From Massilia mucilaginosa (GTDB lineage Bacteria > Pseudomonadota > Gammaproteobacteria > Burkholderiales > Burkholderiaceae_D): 64,000 nt of DNA. The notes beneath the pieces are model-generated. The model did not search any database. It saw only the letters and a program-made list of their open reading frames with translations, and was not told where the DNA came from. Within the stretch, counting starts at the first letter, position 1, and each line of letters begins with the position of its first letter. This document shows, piece by piece, positions 34,172 through 42,857 of the stretch. The DNA lies in the NCBI RefSeq assembly GCF_011682145.1, contig NZ_WHJH01000006.1:62001-126000 (forward strand), read 5' to 3'. Made by a program: the position numbers and the translations under genes.

Positions 34172-36307
34172 ATGACTCGCAAGCTGTTCGTCACCACCGC
34201 CCTGCCTTACGCCAACGGAGCTTTTCATATCGGCCACATGATGGAATACATCCAGGCCGATATCTGGGTACGCTTCCAGCGAATGCAACGCGACGGCGAC
34301 GCAGCCCGTGAAGTCCACTTCGTCTGCGCCGACGACACCCACGGCACGCCGATCATGATCGCGGCCGAGAAAAAGAACATGACGCCCCAGGAATTCGTGG
34401 CCGAGATCGCCGCCGACCGCCCGCAGTACCTGGACGGCTTCCACATCGCCTTCGATAACTGGTACTCGACCGATTCCCCTGAGAACGTGGAGCTGTCGCA
34501 AGGCATCTACCGCAAGCTGCGCGAGACCGGCCTGATCGTCACCAAGACGGTCGACCGCTTCTTCGACCCGGTCAAGGGCATGTTCCTGGCCGACCGCAAC
34601 ATCAAGGGCGAGTGCCCGAAATGCGGCGCCAAGGACCAGTACGGCGACAATTGCGAAGTCTGCGGCGCGGCCTACCAGCCGACCGAACTGGTGAACCCGT
34701 TCTCGGTCTTCACCGGCTCGACCCCGATCCTGAAACCATCGGAACAGTATTTCTTCGCCCTGTCGGACCCGCGCTGCTACACCTTCCTCAAGGAATGGCT
34801 GAACACGCCTGGCCGCTTGCAGCCGGAAATGGTCAATAAGGTGTCGGAATGGCTCGGCGACGCCGGCGAAAAACTGGCCGACTGGGATATTTCGCGCGAT
34901 GCGCCCTACTTCGGCATCCCGATTCCCGATGCGCCGGGCAAGTTTTTCTATGTCTGGCTGGACGCGCCGGTCGGCTACCTGGCCAGCCTGAAAAATTATT
35001 GCAGCAAAAAAGGCATCGACTTCGATGCCCTGCTGAACGACCCGGACACCGAGCAAGTCCACTTCATCGGCAAGGATATCGTCTCCTTCCACCTGCTGTT
35101 CTGGCCGGCGATGCTCAACTTCGCCGGGCACCCGGTGATCGACAAGCTCAAGGTCAACGTGCACGGCCACCTGACCCTGAACGGCGAAAAGATGGCCAAG
35201 TCGCGCGGCACCGGCATTTCGCCGCTGCGCTACCTCGACCTGAAAATGAATCCGGAATGGCTACGCTACTACATCGCCTTCAAGCTCAACTCGAAGGTGG
35301 AAGACCTCGACTTCAACGGCGACGACTTCATTGCGCGCGTGAATAGCGACCTGATCGGCAAATACGTCAACATCGCCAGCCGCTGCGCCGGGTTCATCGC
35401 CAAGCATTTCGAAGGCAAGCTCACCGCGACCCTGTCGCCTGACGCCCAGCAGGTCATCGGCCGCGCGCTGATGGTCGACGGCCAGGAACGCCAGGCCGGC
35501 ATCGCCGCCAGCTACGAAAACCGCGAATTCGGCAAGGCGCTGCGCGAAATCATGGAAATTGTTGCCGTCACCAATCAGTACATCGACGACAACAAGCCAT
35601 GGCTGCTGGCCAAGGATCCGGAAAAAATGGCGCAGCTGCATGATGTGTGCAGCACCTCATTGATCCTGTTCCGCCAAATCACCATCATGCTCGCGCCGGT
35701 GCTGCCGGATGTGGCGGCCAAGGTTGCCGTGTATCTGCGCGACGATCAACTGAGCTGGAGCGATACGAGCGGCGCCGCCGTGTACGAAACCATGCTCGGC
35801 CGCGAGATCGGCGTGTACGACCATCTGATGACCCGGATCGACCCGAAAATGGTCGAGGCACTGATCGACAAGCCGCCTGTGGTGGCGGCGCCCGCACCGG
35901 TGCCCGTCGCCGTGGCGCCGGTGCTGGAAGCGCCGGTCGCCGGCGACATCGAAGCCATCGCACCGACGATCGAGTTCGCCGACTTCCAAAAGATCGACAT
36001 GCGCATCGCCAGGATCGTCCACTGCGAAGCGGTGGACGGCTCCGAGCGGCTGCTGCGCCTGACCCTGGACGTCGGCGAAGGCCGCCATCGCAACGTACTG
36101 TCCGGCATCAAGTCGGCCTACACGCCCGAGCAACTGATCGGCAAGCTGACGGTCATGGTGGCCAACCTGGCGCCGCGCAAGATCGGCAAGTTCGGCAGCT
36201 CCGAAGGCATGGTCCTGTGCGCCTCCGCCGCCGACGAGAAAGCCAACCCTGGCCTGTACGTGCTCGAACCATTCCCGGGCGCGCAGCCTGGCATGCGCAT
36301 CGGCTAA
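34172..36307 (+). CDS. metG: Methionine-tRNA ligase
   Basis: A class I synthetase of 711 residues that charges initiator and elongator tRNA-Met. It shows the HIGH motif ([13 protein letters not shown]), a zinc knuckle with [18 protein letters not shown], the KMSKS motif as KMAKSRGTG, the anticodon-binding helices, an Ala/Pro/Val linker (about 575-610) and a C-terminal EMAP-type tRNA-binding domain ([25 protein letters not shown]). It is full length. The initiator tRNA-fMet is at 10440 in this window. Confidence 0.97.
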   Translation: MTRKLFVTTALPYANGAFHIGHMMEYIQADIWVRFQRMQRDGDAAREVHFVCADDTHGTPIMIAAEKKNMTPQEFVAEIAADRPQYLDGFHIAFDNWYSTDSPENVELSQGIYRKLRETGLIVTKTVDRFFDPVKGMFLADRNIKGECPKCGAKDQYGDNCEVCGAAYQPTELVNPFSVFTGSTPILKPSEQYFFALSDPRCYTFLKEWLNTPGRLQPEMVNKVSEWLGDAGEKLADWDISRDAPYFGIPIPDAPGKFFYVWLDAPVGYLASLKNYCSKKGIDFDALLNDPDTEQVHFIGKDIVSFHLLFWPAMLNFAGHPVIDKLKVNVHGHLTLNGEKMAKSRGTGISPLRYLDLKMNPEWLRYYIAFKLNSKVEDLDFNGDDFIARVNSDLIGKYVNIASRCAGFIAKHFEGKLTATLSPDAQQVIGRALMVDGQERQAGIAASYENREFGKALREIMEIVAVTNQYIDDNKPWLLAKDPEKMAQLHDVCSTSLILFRQITIMLAPVLPDVAAKVAVYLRDDQLSWSDTSGAAVYETMLGREIGVYDHLMTRIDPKMVEALIDKPPVVAAPAPVPVAVAPVLEAPVAGDIEAIAPTIEFADFQKIDMRIARIVHCEAVDGSERLLRLTLDVGEGRHRNVLSGIKSAYTPEQLIGKLTVMVANLAPRKIGKFGSSEGMVLCASAADEKANPGLYVLEPFPGAQPGMRIG

Positions 36308-36315
36308 GGACGCGC

Positions 36316-36795
36316 ATGAACCTCGTGGTGCGCGCTGCAAGCGACGACGACGCCCAGCTGATTGCCAACCTGACCCGCGCTTGCTGGGCAGGCACGGTGA
36401 CGGTGACGTCGAGCGGCCACCGCGAGACCGCCCAGCGCGTGGCCGAACAGCTGCGCAGCGGCGGCGCTTTCATCCTGCTGCTGGACGATGCGCCGGTCGG
36501 CTCGGTACGCTGGGCACCGCACGAGTTCGAACCGGACGTGTGGGAAATTCGCCGCATGGGCGTGCTGCCGCGTTGCCGTGGCGGCAACCTGTCGCAGCAC
36601 CTGCTCGAAGCGGTGATCCACCACAGCCAGGCCAGCAGCGTGCAGGAACTGCGGCTGGCCGTGCGCGACGACCAGCCCAGGCTGCTCGACCTGTACGCCG
36701 CCTATGAATTCGAACTGGCCGACGAACTCGAATATTCCTATGCCAATCCAGCCGAACCGCCGCCGCGCGTGATGCGGCGCGTGCTGCGCCATTAA
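36316..36795 (+). CDS. GNAT-family N-acetyltransferase
   Basis: A 159-residue cytoplasmic acetyltransferase. The GNAT core is seen as a beta-hairpin ending in WEIRRMGVLPRCRGGNLSQHLLEAVI, where R-C-R-G-G-N replaces the usual Q/R-x-x-G-x-G/A acetyl-CoA loop, followed by the LAVRDDQPRLLDLYAAYEF strand-helix. The substrate is unknown. It starts 8 bp after metG and is probably co-transcribed with it. Confidence 0.85.
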   Translation: MNLVVRAASDDDAQLIANLTRACWAGTVTVTSSGHRETAQRVAEQLRSGGAFILLLDDAPVGSVRWAPHEFEPDVWEIRRMGVLPRCRGGNLSQHLLEAVIHHSQASSVQELRLAVRDDQPRLLDLYAAYEFELADELEYSYANPAEPPPRVMRRVLRH

Positions 36796-36986
36796 CAGCA
36801 ACACCATCCTTGCAATGAATCAGCGCGTCAATACCGTCACGCCGACATCGGGGGCCGCAAGCGGGCGCTATAATGTCGCGCTTGACGAGAAAAACAACAT
36901 GCCCCGCATGCCAGCCGCCAGCAGCACGGCGCCTCTTCGGGGTGGTGGGCCCGGCGCCCGAACCTTCTTACTTTTGAGTGGTATCT

Positions 36987-38303
36987 ATGACCGAATTGAC
37001 TTCCTTGAGGCACATCCCGCAGGCCAAGCTGTTTCGCAAAGGCGACGTATTCGTACTGTTCGGCGAGCTGTTCGGCCGCGGCTATGCTAACGGCCTGATC
37101 GACGAGGCACGCAAGGCCGGCATGACCATCGTCGGCATCACCGTCGGCCGGCGCGACGACAACAACGCGCTGCGCGCACTCAACGAAGAAGAACTGGCCG
37201 AAGCCGAAGCCAAGCTCGGCGGGCGCATCATCAACGTGCCGCTGATGGCCGGCTTCGACCTCGACGCGCCCGAAGGCGAACAGAACCCGACCGAGATGCT
37301 GGCCGGCGTCACCCTCAAGGGCTGGCAGGAAGAAAAACTGGACTGGGCCGCGGTCGAGCGCTGCCGCGACGTCGGCGTGCGCCGCTTCGCCGGCTCCGCC
37401 GCGCAAGCCATGGCCGAGATCGACAAGCTGATCCCGGACGGCAGCAATGTCTTCTTCGCCCACACCATGGCCGGCGGCATTCCGAAGATCAAGGCTTTCC
37501 TGGCGATCGCGAACCGCATCTACAAGGGCCGCGGCGAACGATTCATGTCATCGCGGGAACTGCTCGACAGTGACCTCGGCAAGCTGATTTTGATGAACTT
37601 CGACGAAGTCACCGCCAACACCCTGCAACACCTGATTACCGCCAGCGCCGCGATCCGCGAGCGCGTCACCGCACAAGGCGGCGAAGTGCGCTACACGGCG
37701 TACGGCTACCACGGCAGCGAAATCCTGATCGACGGCAAGTACCAGTGGCAGACCTACACCAACTACACCCAGGGCTATGCCAAGATGCGGCTCGAAAGCG
37801 TGGCGCAGGCTGCCTGGGCGCAAGGGATTGCTGCAACAGTGTTCAACTGCCCTGAAATCCGTACCAACTCCTCGGATATTTTTGCCGGCGTCGAACTGTC
37901 CCTGTTCCCCCTGCTGAGCGCGCTCAAACGCGAAGGCGGCGCTGCCTGGGTCGAACAGCAATGGGCAGCCTGCCAGGAATTGCTCAACGACGGCGTCTCG
38001 CTGGAAAGCCTGATCGACCGGATCGAGGCCTACAACAACGACCCGGTCAGCGCCAGCTTCCGCAACTTCGACGCCTGGCCGATGGACAACACCCCGGCGC
38101 TGGCGGAAGTGATGATCGGCACCTCGGACGACATGACCAAGCTGCACAAGGACCGCAAGGCCCTGATCACCGACCACCTCAGCGCACTGGTGCTGGAAAG
38201 CGCCGGCCCGCTCATGTTTTACGGCGCCGCCGAGAAAATCGCCCCGGTGGTGTGGCTCAATCACGACATCATCGCCAAGCAACTGAACGCACTGCACCCG
38301 TAA
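36987..38303 (+). CDS. FabMG-family enoyl-ACP reductase-like protein
   Basis: A 438-residue cytoplasmic protein. I recognise it, with moderate certainty, as the FabMG-like family annotated as enoyl-ACP reductase (N-terminal KLFRKGDVFVLFGELFGRGYANGLIDEA and VGITVGRRDDNNALRAL, then FFAHTMAGGIPKIKAFL and SAAIRERVTAQGG). No classical Rossmann GxGxxG was seen at the N terminus, so a role in fatty-acid synthesis rests on the family name only. The start is the ATG of MTELTSLRH; a GTG three codons earlier is less likely. It stands alone between the acetyltransferase and the DUF3460 gene. Confidence 0.6.
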   Translation: MTELTSLRHIPQAKLFRKGDVFVLFGELFGRGYANGLIDEARKAGMTIVGITVGRRDDNNALRALNEEELAEAEAKLGGRIINVPLMAGFDLDAPEGEQNPTEMLAGVTLKGWQEEKLDWAAVERCRDVGVRRFAGSAAQAMAEIDKLIPDGSNVFFAHTMAGGIPKIKAFLAIANRIYKGRGERFMSSRELLDSDLGKLILMNFDEVTANTLQHLITASAAIRERVTAQGGEVRYTAYGYHGSEILIDGKYQWQTYTNYTQGYAKMRLESVAQAAWAQGIAATVFNCPEIRTNSSDIFAGVELSLFPLLSALKREGGAAWVEQQWAACQELLNDGVSLESLIDRIEAYNNDPVSASFRNFDAWPMDNTPALAEVMIGTSDDMTKLHKDRKALITDHLSALVLESAGPLMFYGAAEKIAPVVWLNHDIIAKQLNALHP

Positions 38304-38430
38304 GCGTCCGTCAAGCGCCCGCACTGCGCTGTCGTCGGGCTACCCTGGGGGCGCCCGACGAATCCCCCCTGCCGCCTTGCTCGCGGTAAAATAGCGTTGT
38401 CGCTACCCTCGTTGCTACCCACTGCCTATT

Positions 38431-38640
38431 ATGAAACTGACCAAACAATTCCAGCTCTACGAATCCGACCACACCAAGTTCATCCGCGAGCTCAAGGCCA
38501 AGAATCCCGAGATGGAAGCTGGCCAGATCGCCGGCCGCGCGCTGCTGTGGGACAAGGCGCCGATCACCCTGGCCGACCAGGATAAAACCAAGGAATCGCG
38601 CGTCCAGCAGCAAGCGTACGTGTACCAGAACAAGCTCTGA
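38431..38640 (+). CDS. DUF3460 family protein (69 aa)
   Basis: A 69-residue cytoplasmic protein with the DUF3460 pattern: YESDHTKFIRELKAKNPEME, QIAGRALLWDKAP, and a basic tail ending SRVQQQAYVYQNKL. This small family is largely betaproteobacterial. It precedes scpA by 17 bp on the same strand and is probably co-transcribed. Function unknown. Confidence 0.88.
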   Translation: MKLTKQFQLYESDHTKFIRELKAKNPEMEAGQIAGRALLWDKAPITLADQDKTKESRVQQQAYVYQNKL

Positions 38641-38657
38641 CGGTTCAGGGCGAGACC

Positions 38658-39602
38658 ATGTTGCCAGAAGAGGCGGCGACGGAAGAACTCGCCACCGAGC
38701 CGGATGGCTCGCTACGCGACGCGCCCAGCGACGCGCCAGGCGACCTGCCAGGCGACGCCCTACGGGACGCCCCCGCTGCCCCGCTCGAACTGCCGGCGGA
38801 ACTTGAAACGCCGCCCGAGGTGCCCGCGTTTGCCCGTTTGTACGGCGAACCGCTGCTGCGCATGCCGACCGACCTGTTCATCCCGCCCGACGCGCTCGAG
38901 ATCTTCCTGGACGCCTTCGAAGGTCCGCTCGACCTGCTGCTCTACCTGATCCGCAAGCAAAACTTCAATATCCTCGATATTCCGATGGCGCAGGTCACCC
39001 TGCAATATCTGAAATATGTCGACCAGATCCGCCTGCACAACCTGGAACTGGCCGCCGAATATCTGCTGATGGCCGCCATGCTGATCGAAATCAAGTCGCG
39101 CATGCTGCTGCCGCAGCGCCTGCCCGACGACGACCTGCTCGACACCTACGACCCGCGCGCCGACCTGGTGCGGCGCCTGCTCGACTACGAGCAGATCAAG
39201 CTGGCCGCCTACGAAATCAACGCCATTCCCCAGCTCGACCGCGACTTCACCCGGCCGTCCCTGTTCGTCGAGCAGAGCAACATTCCGACCTGGCCGGATG
39301 TGGATCCGCTCGACCTGCAGCGCGCCTGGCTGGACGTGCTCAAGCGCGCCAAGCTGACCCAGCACCACCGCATCAGCCGCCAGGAACTGTCGGTGCGCGA
39401 GCACATGACCTCGATTTTGCGGCAACTGCAAAGCGCCCGCTTCGTCGAATTCGCCGACTTGTTCCAGGGCCAGGGCGGCGTGCCGATTGTCGTCGTGCAC
39501 TTCGTGGCCATGCTGGAGCTGGCCAAGGAAACCCTGATCGAAATTACCCAGGCCGAGCCGTTCGCGCCGATTTACGTGCGCCTCGCCTACTCCCCGGCAT
39601 AA
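38658..39602 (+). CDS. scpA: Segregation and condensation protein A
   Basis: The kleisin subunit of the SMC-ScpAB condensin, needed for chromosome compaction and segregation. The conserved core begins around residue 85 with FEGPLDLLLYLIRKQNFNILDIP, then helices with EIKSRMLLP and a C-terminal winged helix. The protein has 314 residues. The first about 60 residues are a Pro/Ala/Asp/Glu-rich low-complexity extension (repeated DAP/GD units), so the true start could be further in. No scpB gene follows; panC is next, 35 bp downstream. Confidence 0.9.
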   Translation: MLPEEAATEELATEPDGSLRDAPSDAPGDLPGDALRDAPAAPLELPAELETPPEVPAFARLYGEPLLRMPTDLFIPPDALEIFLDAFEGPLDLLLYLIRKQNFNILDIPMAQVTLQYLKYVDQIRLHNLELAAEYLLMAAMLIEIKSRMLLPQRLPDDDLLDTYDPRADLVRRLLDYEQIKLAAYEINAIPQLDRDFTRPSLFVEQSNIPTWPDVDPLDLQRAWLDVLKRAKLTQHHRISRQELSVREHMTSILRQLQSARFVEFADLFQGQGGVPIVVVHFVAMLELAKETLIEITQAEPFAPIYVRLAYSPA

Positions 39603-39616
39603 GCCGATCCATTTGA

Positions 39617-40477
<861 letters not shown>

Positions 40478-40485
40478 CCCACCAC

Positions 40486-40670
40486 CGGGGTCAGAGCTCT
40501 GACTCGCAATTTTGTTAAGTTTCTGCCACACTTGGCCGACGCCGACACTTGTTTGTCGGCATTGGCGAGTTCAGCCCACGATATCGTCGCGACCTCGCAA
40601 CACCCGCCAACCGGGGTCAGAGCTCTGATTAGAAAGATTTCTAATCAGAGCTCTGACCCCGGTTGGCGGG
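40486..40670. repeat. Palindromic intergenic element, copy 1 (about 185 bp)
   Basis: The left end starts GGGGTCAGAGCTCTGACTCG (40487-40506). Exactly 126 bp later the same GGGGTCAGAGCTCTGA block starts again and forms a large palindrome. Copy 2 (41450-41625) has both blocks with the same 126-bp spacing. Short conserved islands in the middle (GTTAA-TT, GCCA-ACTT, TGTTTGTC) line up, so the two copies are diverged versions of one element. No open frame was recognised inside it. Confidence 0.75.
40603..40670. repeat. 68-bp perfect palindrome of repeat copy 1
   Basis: Two 33-bp arms, perfectly complementary, around the 2 bases GA. The arms start CCCGCCAACCGGGGTCAGAG and end at GATTAGAAA. It lies 5 bp from the stop codon of the YwqG-type gene and could also end transcription. 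Confidence 0.85.
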
Positions 40671-40675
40671 AATTG

Positions 40676-41422
40676 CTACCCGGCATCGCAGCGCAGTTCA
40701 CTGAAGTCGGCTTCCTTGAGCTTGTCTTTGTGAATGAACACCATCAGCTTGGCGCCGTCCTGCCAGCACCATTGCAGCGTCTCATGCGAGACGAGCGTCA
40801 ACAGGCTTACCCAGTCCTGCTCCGGTGTCGGATCGTACGCCAGGGAATCGAACGACGGATATCCTAGCAAGTAATCATCGACTGTTAATGGCCCTAAAGC
40901 ACTGAGAACGCGGTCCGCCTCCTCGCTGTACTGGTCGAACGGCCAGTCATTGCGCAGCTCGTAATGCCGGGGAATGCTGATCCCCGCTGTGAAATCGAGT
41001 GCGACGCTGTGCTGGACCGGTTCCCCGTCGGCACCGGTGAACTGTGCTAATTGCTCAGGATCGTCCCAATAATAGGCGAGGACATAATCGGGGTCTCCCC
41101 AAAAACATTCGCCGCGCTCGTCCTGTGCGTAAAACAAGCTCAACATGCCAGTGCCCGGCAATGCCGACGGCGAGGCAATCTCACTGAAGTTGACCTGCCC
41201 GAGGAACCGGTACTGGCCGACGGCGTGCGTCGGCCACGCGAAGCCGGCCGGCACCATCGGGACGCCACCGAACCTGCTCGCCGCCGGTGCTGGAGCGACG
41301 CTTTCGAGCAAGCTAATCTCGATGCAGGGTTGCGCAATGTCACCCAGGTACTCCAGGTGCGCCGTCAAGGGCGCCAGATCCCCGGATGCCGGGTTCATGG
41401 TGGCAAGGGCGTCGATATTCAT
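40676..41422 (-). CDS. YwqG / DUF1963 family protein
   Basis: A 248-residue cytoplasmic protein of the YwqG (DUF1963) type: SRFGGVPMVPAGFAWPTH, a YRFLGQVNFSEI core strand, GMLSLFYAQDERGECFWGDPD, HYELRNDWPFD and a C-terminal GAKLMVFIHKDKL. The family is common, often near immunity-like genes, and has no known biochemical role. The start is MNIDALATM; an ATG three codons earlier (41431) is also possible. It is boxed in on both sides by copies of one repeat element, so it may be an inserted accessory gene. Confidence 0.85.
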   Translation of the reverse strand: MNIDALATMNPASGDLAPLTAHLEYLGDIAQPCIEISLLESVAPAPAASRFGGVPMVPAGFAWPTHAVGQYRFLGQVNFSEIASPSALPGTGMLSLFYAQDERGECFWGDPDYVLAYYWDDPEQLAQFTGADGEPVQHSVALDFTAGISIPRHYELRNDWPFDQYSEEADRVLSALGPLTVDDYLLGYPSFDSLAYDPTPEQDWVSLLTLVSHETLQWCWQDGAKLMVFIHKDKLKEADFSELRCDAG

Positions 41423-41449
41423 CGCAATCATCTTTCTTTAAACCCAAAC

Positions 41450-41625
41450 CGGGGTCAGAGCTCTGACTCGAAACATCGTTAAATTCCCGCCATACTTACA
41501 CATAGGTGGGCAATGTTTGTCTGTTCAGTTAATGGAATCCGACGGTTTCGTCAGTTTGCTGCTACATATACCCATCGGGGTCAGAGCTCTGATTAGAAAT
41601 CTTTCTAATCAGAGCTCTGACCCCG
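41450..41625. repeat. Palindromic intergenic element, copy 2 (about 176 bp)
   Basis: The left end is GGGGTCAGAGCTCTGACTCG at 41451-41470; the right palindrome begins at 41576. Same orientation and same 126-bp internal spacing as copy 1 at 40486-40670. Confidence 0.75.
41576..41625. repeat. 50-bp perfect palindrome of repeat copy 2
   Basis: 24-bp perfect arms (CGGGGTCAGAGCTCTGATTA then GAAA) around the central TC. Copy 1 has GA at the centre, so the element keeps a two-base, non-complementary centre. Confidence 0.85.
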
Positions 41626-41662
41626 GTTGGGAGACTGGTTCACGCCGGAACGCCGAGCGTAC

Positions 41663-42013
41663 TCAGAATCTGCCCTTGAACTTGCAGTTGCCGGCGCCCC
41701 GTTTGCGCGACTTGCAACGCATGACACGCGCGCTGCCGTCGGCGTCGGTGGCGATCTCTACCGCAAACAGGCGTCCATCGGCGCAACGCGCACTCCACAG
41801 CGCCGTGCCGCCCTCGTCGCTGCCCTGGTAGATCGCGCGCTTGATGCCGATGCACTTGATGCCGGCCTGCTGCACCATCTCTCCCAAGGCCGCCTGGCGC
41901 TTGGTTTGCGTCATCTTGGCGATGCGCAGGTGGACCGGATTGGCACACGCGGACCCAGCGAACGCAGCGATCAGGGCGCCCGCGACCAGGCGTGATATCA
42001 ATTGTTTCCCCAC
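41663..42013 (-). CDS. Small secreted protein, paralogue A (116 aa)
   Basis: A 116-residue exported protein. The signal peptide (LVAGALIAAFAGSACA) is followed by NPVHLRIAKMTQTKRQA, a helical part, and a small beta domain with IYQGSDEGGTALWSARCADG and a C-terminal Lys/Arg tail. Four Cys in the mature region (Cys in IKCIG, ARCADG, MRCK, NCKF) could form two disulfides. The GTG start follows AAGGAAG and leads straight into the signal; a longer ATG version is less likely. It is a paralogue of the gene at 42373-42726. Function unknown. Confidence 0.75.
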   Translation of the reverse strand: MGKQLISRLVAGALIAAFAGSACANPVHLRIAKMTQTKRQAALGEMVQQAGIKCIGIKRAIYQGSDEGGTALWSARCADGRLFAVEIATDADGSARVMRCKSRKRGAGNCKFKGRF

Positions 42014-42023
42014 ATAACTTCCT

Positions 42024-42329
42024 TCATGCAGCGCCGGCGCGGCCGGCATAGCGTTCGATTGTTCGGATTCCCGCTTCCATTTTTTCGCGCGCCGAGGCAT
42101 TGGCCGAATGCACCCGCATCGCCGGCGCCCGAAAGCCGGCCGTCATGACCTGTTCCTCGATCCACAGCACCACGTCATACCCCGTGCCGCGCACGTCGTC
42201 GCCCAGGTCGTGATCGAGGCTGATCTCGCTCACCTCGCCCGTGCGCAGCAAGGCGATCGCTTGCTCCGGCCAATACACGCGTACCCAGCCGTCCGGGGTG
42301 CGGCGTTCGTCGTCCAGGTACACTTTCAT
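42024..42329 (-). CDS. Cyclic-phosphate processing receiver (cREC) domain protein
   Basis: A 101-residue receiver-like protein. The start MKVYLDDERRTPDGW has the acidic pair, ISLDHDLGDD holds the second acidic cluster, and GTGYDVVLWIEEQV and MRVHSANASAREKM follow. These are the marks of the receiver-derived domain annotated as cyclic-phosphate processing (cREC-REC), proposed from comparative genomics to act on 2',3'-cyclic phosphates; this activity is not proven. It lies between the two secreted paralogues on the same strand, 10 bp from the downstream one. Confidence 0.75.
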   Translation of the reverse strand: MKVYLDDERRTPDGWVRVYWPEQAIALLRTGEVSEISLDHDLGDDVRGTGYDVVLWIEEQVMTAGFRAPAMRVHSANASAREKMEAGIRTIERYAGRAGAA

Positions 42330-42372
42330 GCACCCCTCCGGCGCGCCGGCTTGCGCAGCGCCGCCGTCGCGC

Positions 42373-42726
42373 CTATTTTTTGAACTTGGTAAAGCATTTT
42401 TGGCCAGAAACGGACTTGAGCACCGCGCAGCTGATGATGCGGGTCGAGCCGCCTGCGTCGTTGTTGACCTGGATTGCGAAGGTCGAGCCATCCGCGCATT
42501 TGGCGTTCCAGATGGCATTGTCGTTCTGATCGCTGCCCTGATAGAAGGTCTGCGTGACTGCGGTACATTGCTTGTTGGATTTGGCCATGAACTTGGTCAA
42601 CAGCGCCTGCCGCTTCGCTTCTGTCATCGACTTGAGTTGATCGTGCGCCGGATTGGCGCTGGCGCCCAGCGGGATTGCCAACAACATCGCACCGGCGACC
42701 ATGAACGAAGCAAACTTGTGTGTCAT
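42373..42726 (-). CDS. Small secreted protein, paralogue B (117 aa)
   Basis: A 117-residue exported protein with a signal (FMVAGAMLLAIPLGASA) and a mature part starting NPAHDQLKSMTEAKRQALL. The C-terminal module FYQGSDQNDNAIWNAKCADGSTFAIQV and four Cys match the protein at 41663-42013, so the two arose by duplication. No domain recognised. The gene is followed (in its direction) by the cREC gene. Confidence 0.75.
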   Translation of the reverse strand: MTHKFASFMVAGAMLLAIPLGASANPAHDQLKSMTEAKRQALLTKFMAKSNKQCTAVTQTFYQGSDQNDNAIWNAKCADGSTFAIQVNNDAGGSTRIISCAVLKSVSGQKCFTKFKK

Positions 42727-42780
42727 AAGTATCCTATAGGGTAGAAGTGGCATGCCGTCGACCAGGCGTCATACGGGAGC

Positions 42781-42828
42781 GGGGCCTGCGCCCTGATTCG
42801 AAAGATTTCCAATCAGAGCGCAGACCCC
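42781..42828. repeat. Third, imperfect copy of the palindrome
   Basis: Arms of 23 bases around central GA; GGGGCCTGCGCCCTGATTCG then AAA pairs with its partner at three mismatches. It shares the GATT-GAAA-GA-TTTC-AATC core with the palindromes at 40603 and 41576 but has TGCGC in place of AGAGC. The 126-bp left partner block is absent. Confidence 0.7.
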
Positions 42829-42857
42829 GGCAGGGCAATGCATATTGCTGCGGATGG

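Noticed and set aside
38658-38830. Asp/Ala/Pro repeats at the scpA start as a separate small gene
   Set aside because: They are in frame with scpA and lack their own stop; more likely a low-complexity N-terminal extension or an upstream mis-start.
40486-42828. Repeats considered as a CRISPR array
   Set aside because: Copies are too few, too far apart, include large palindromes and have genes between them; no regular short repeat-spacer pattern and no cas genes.
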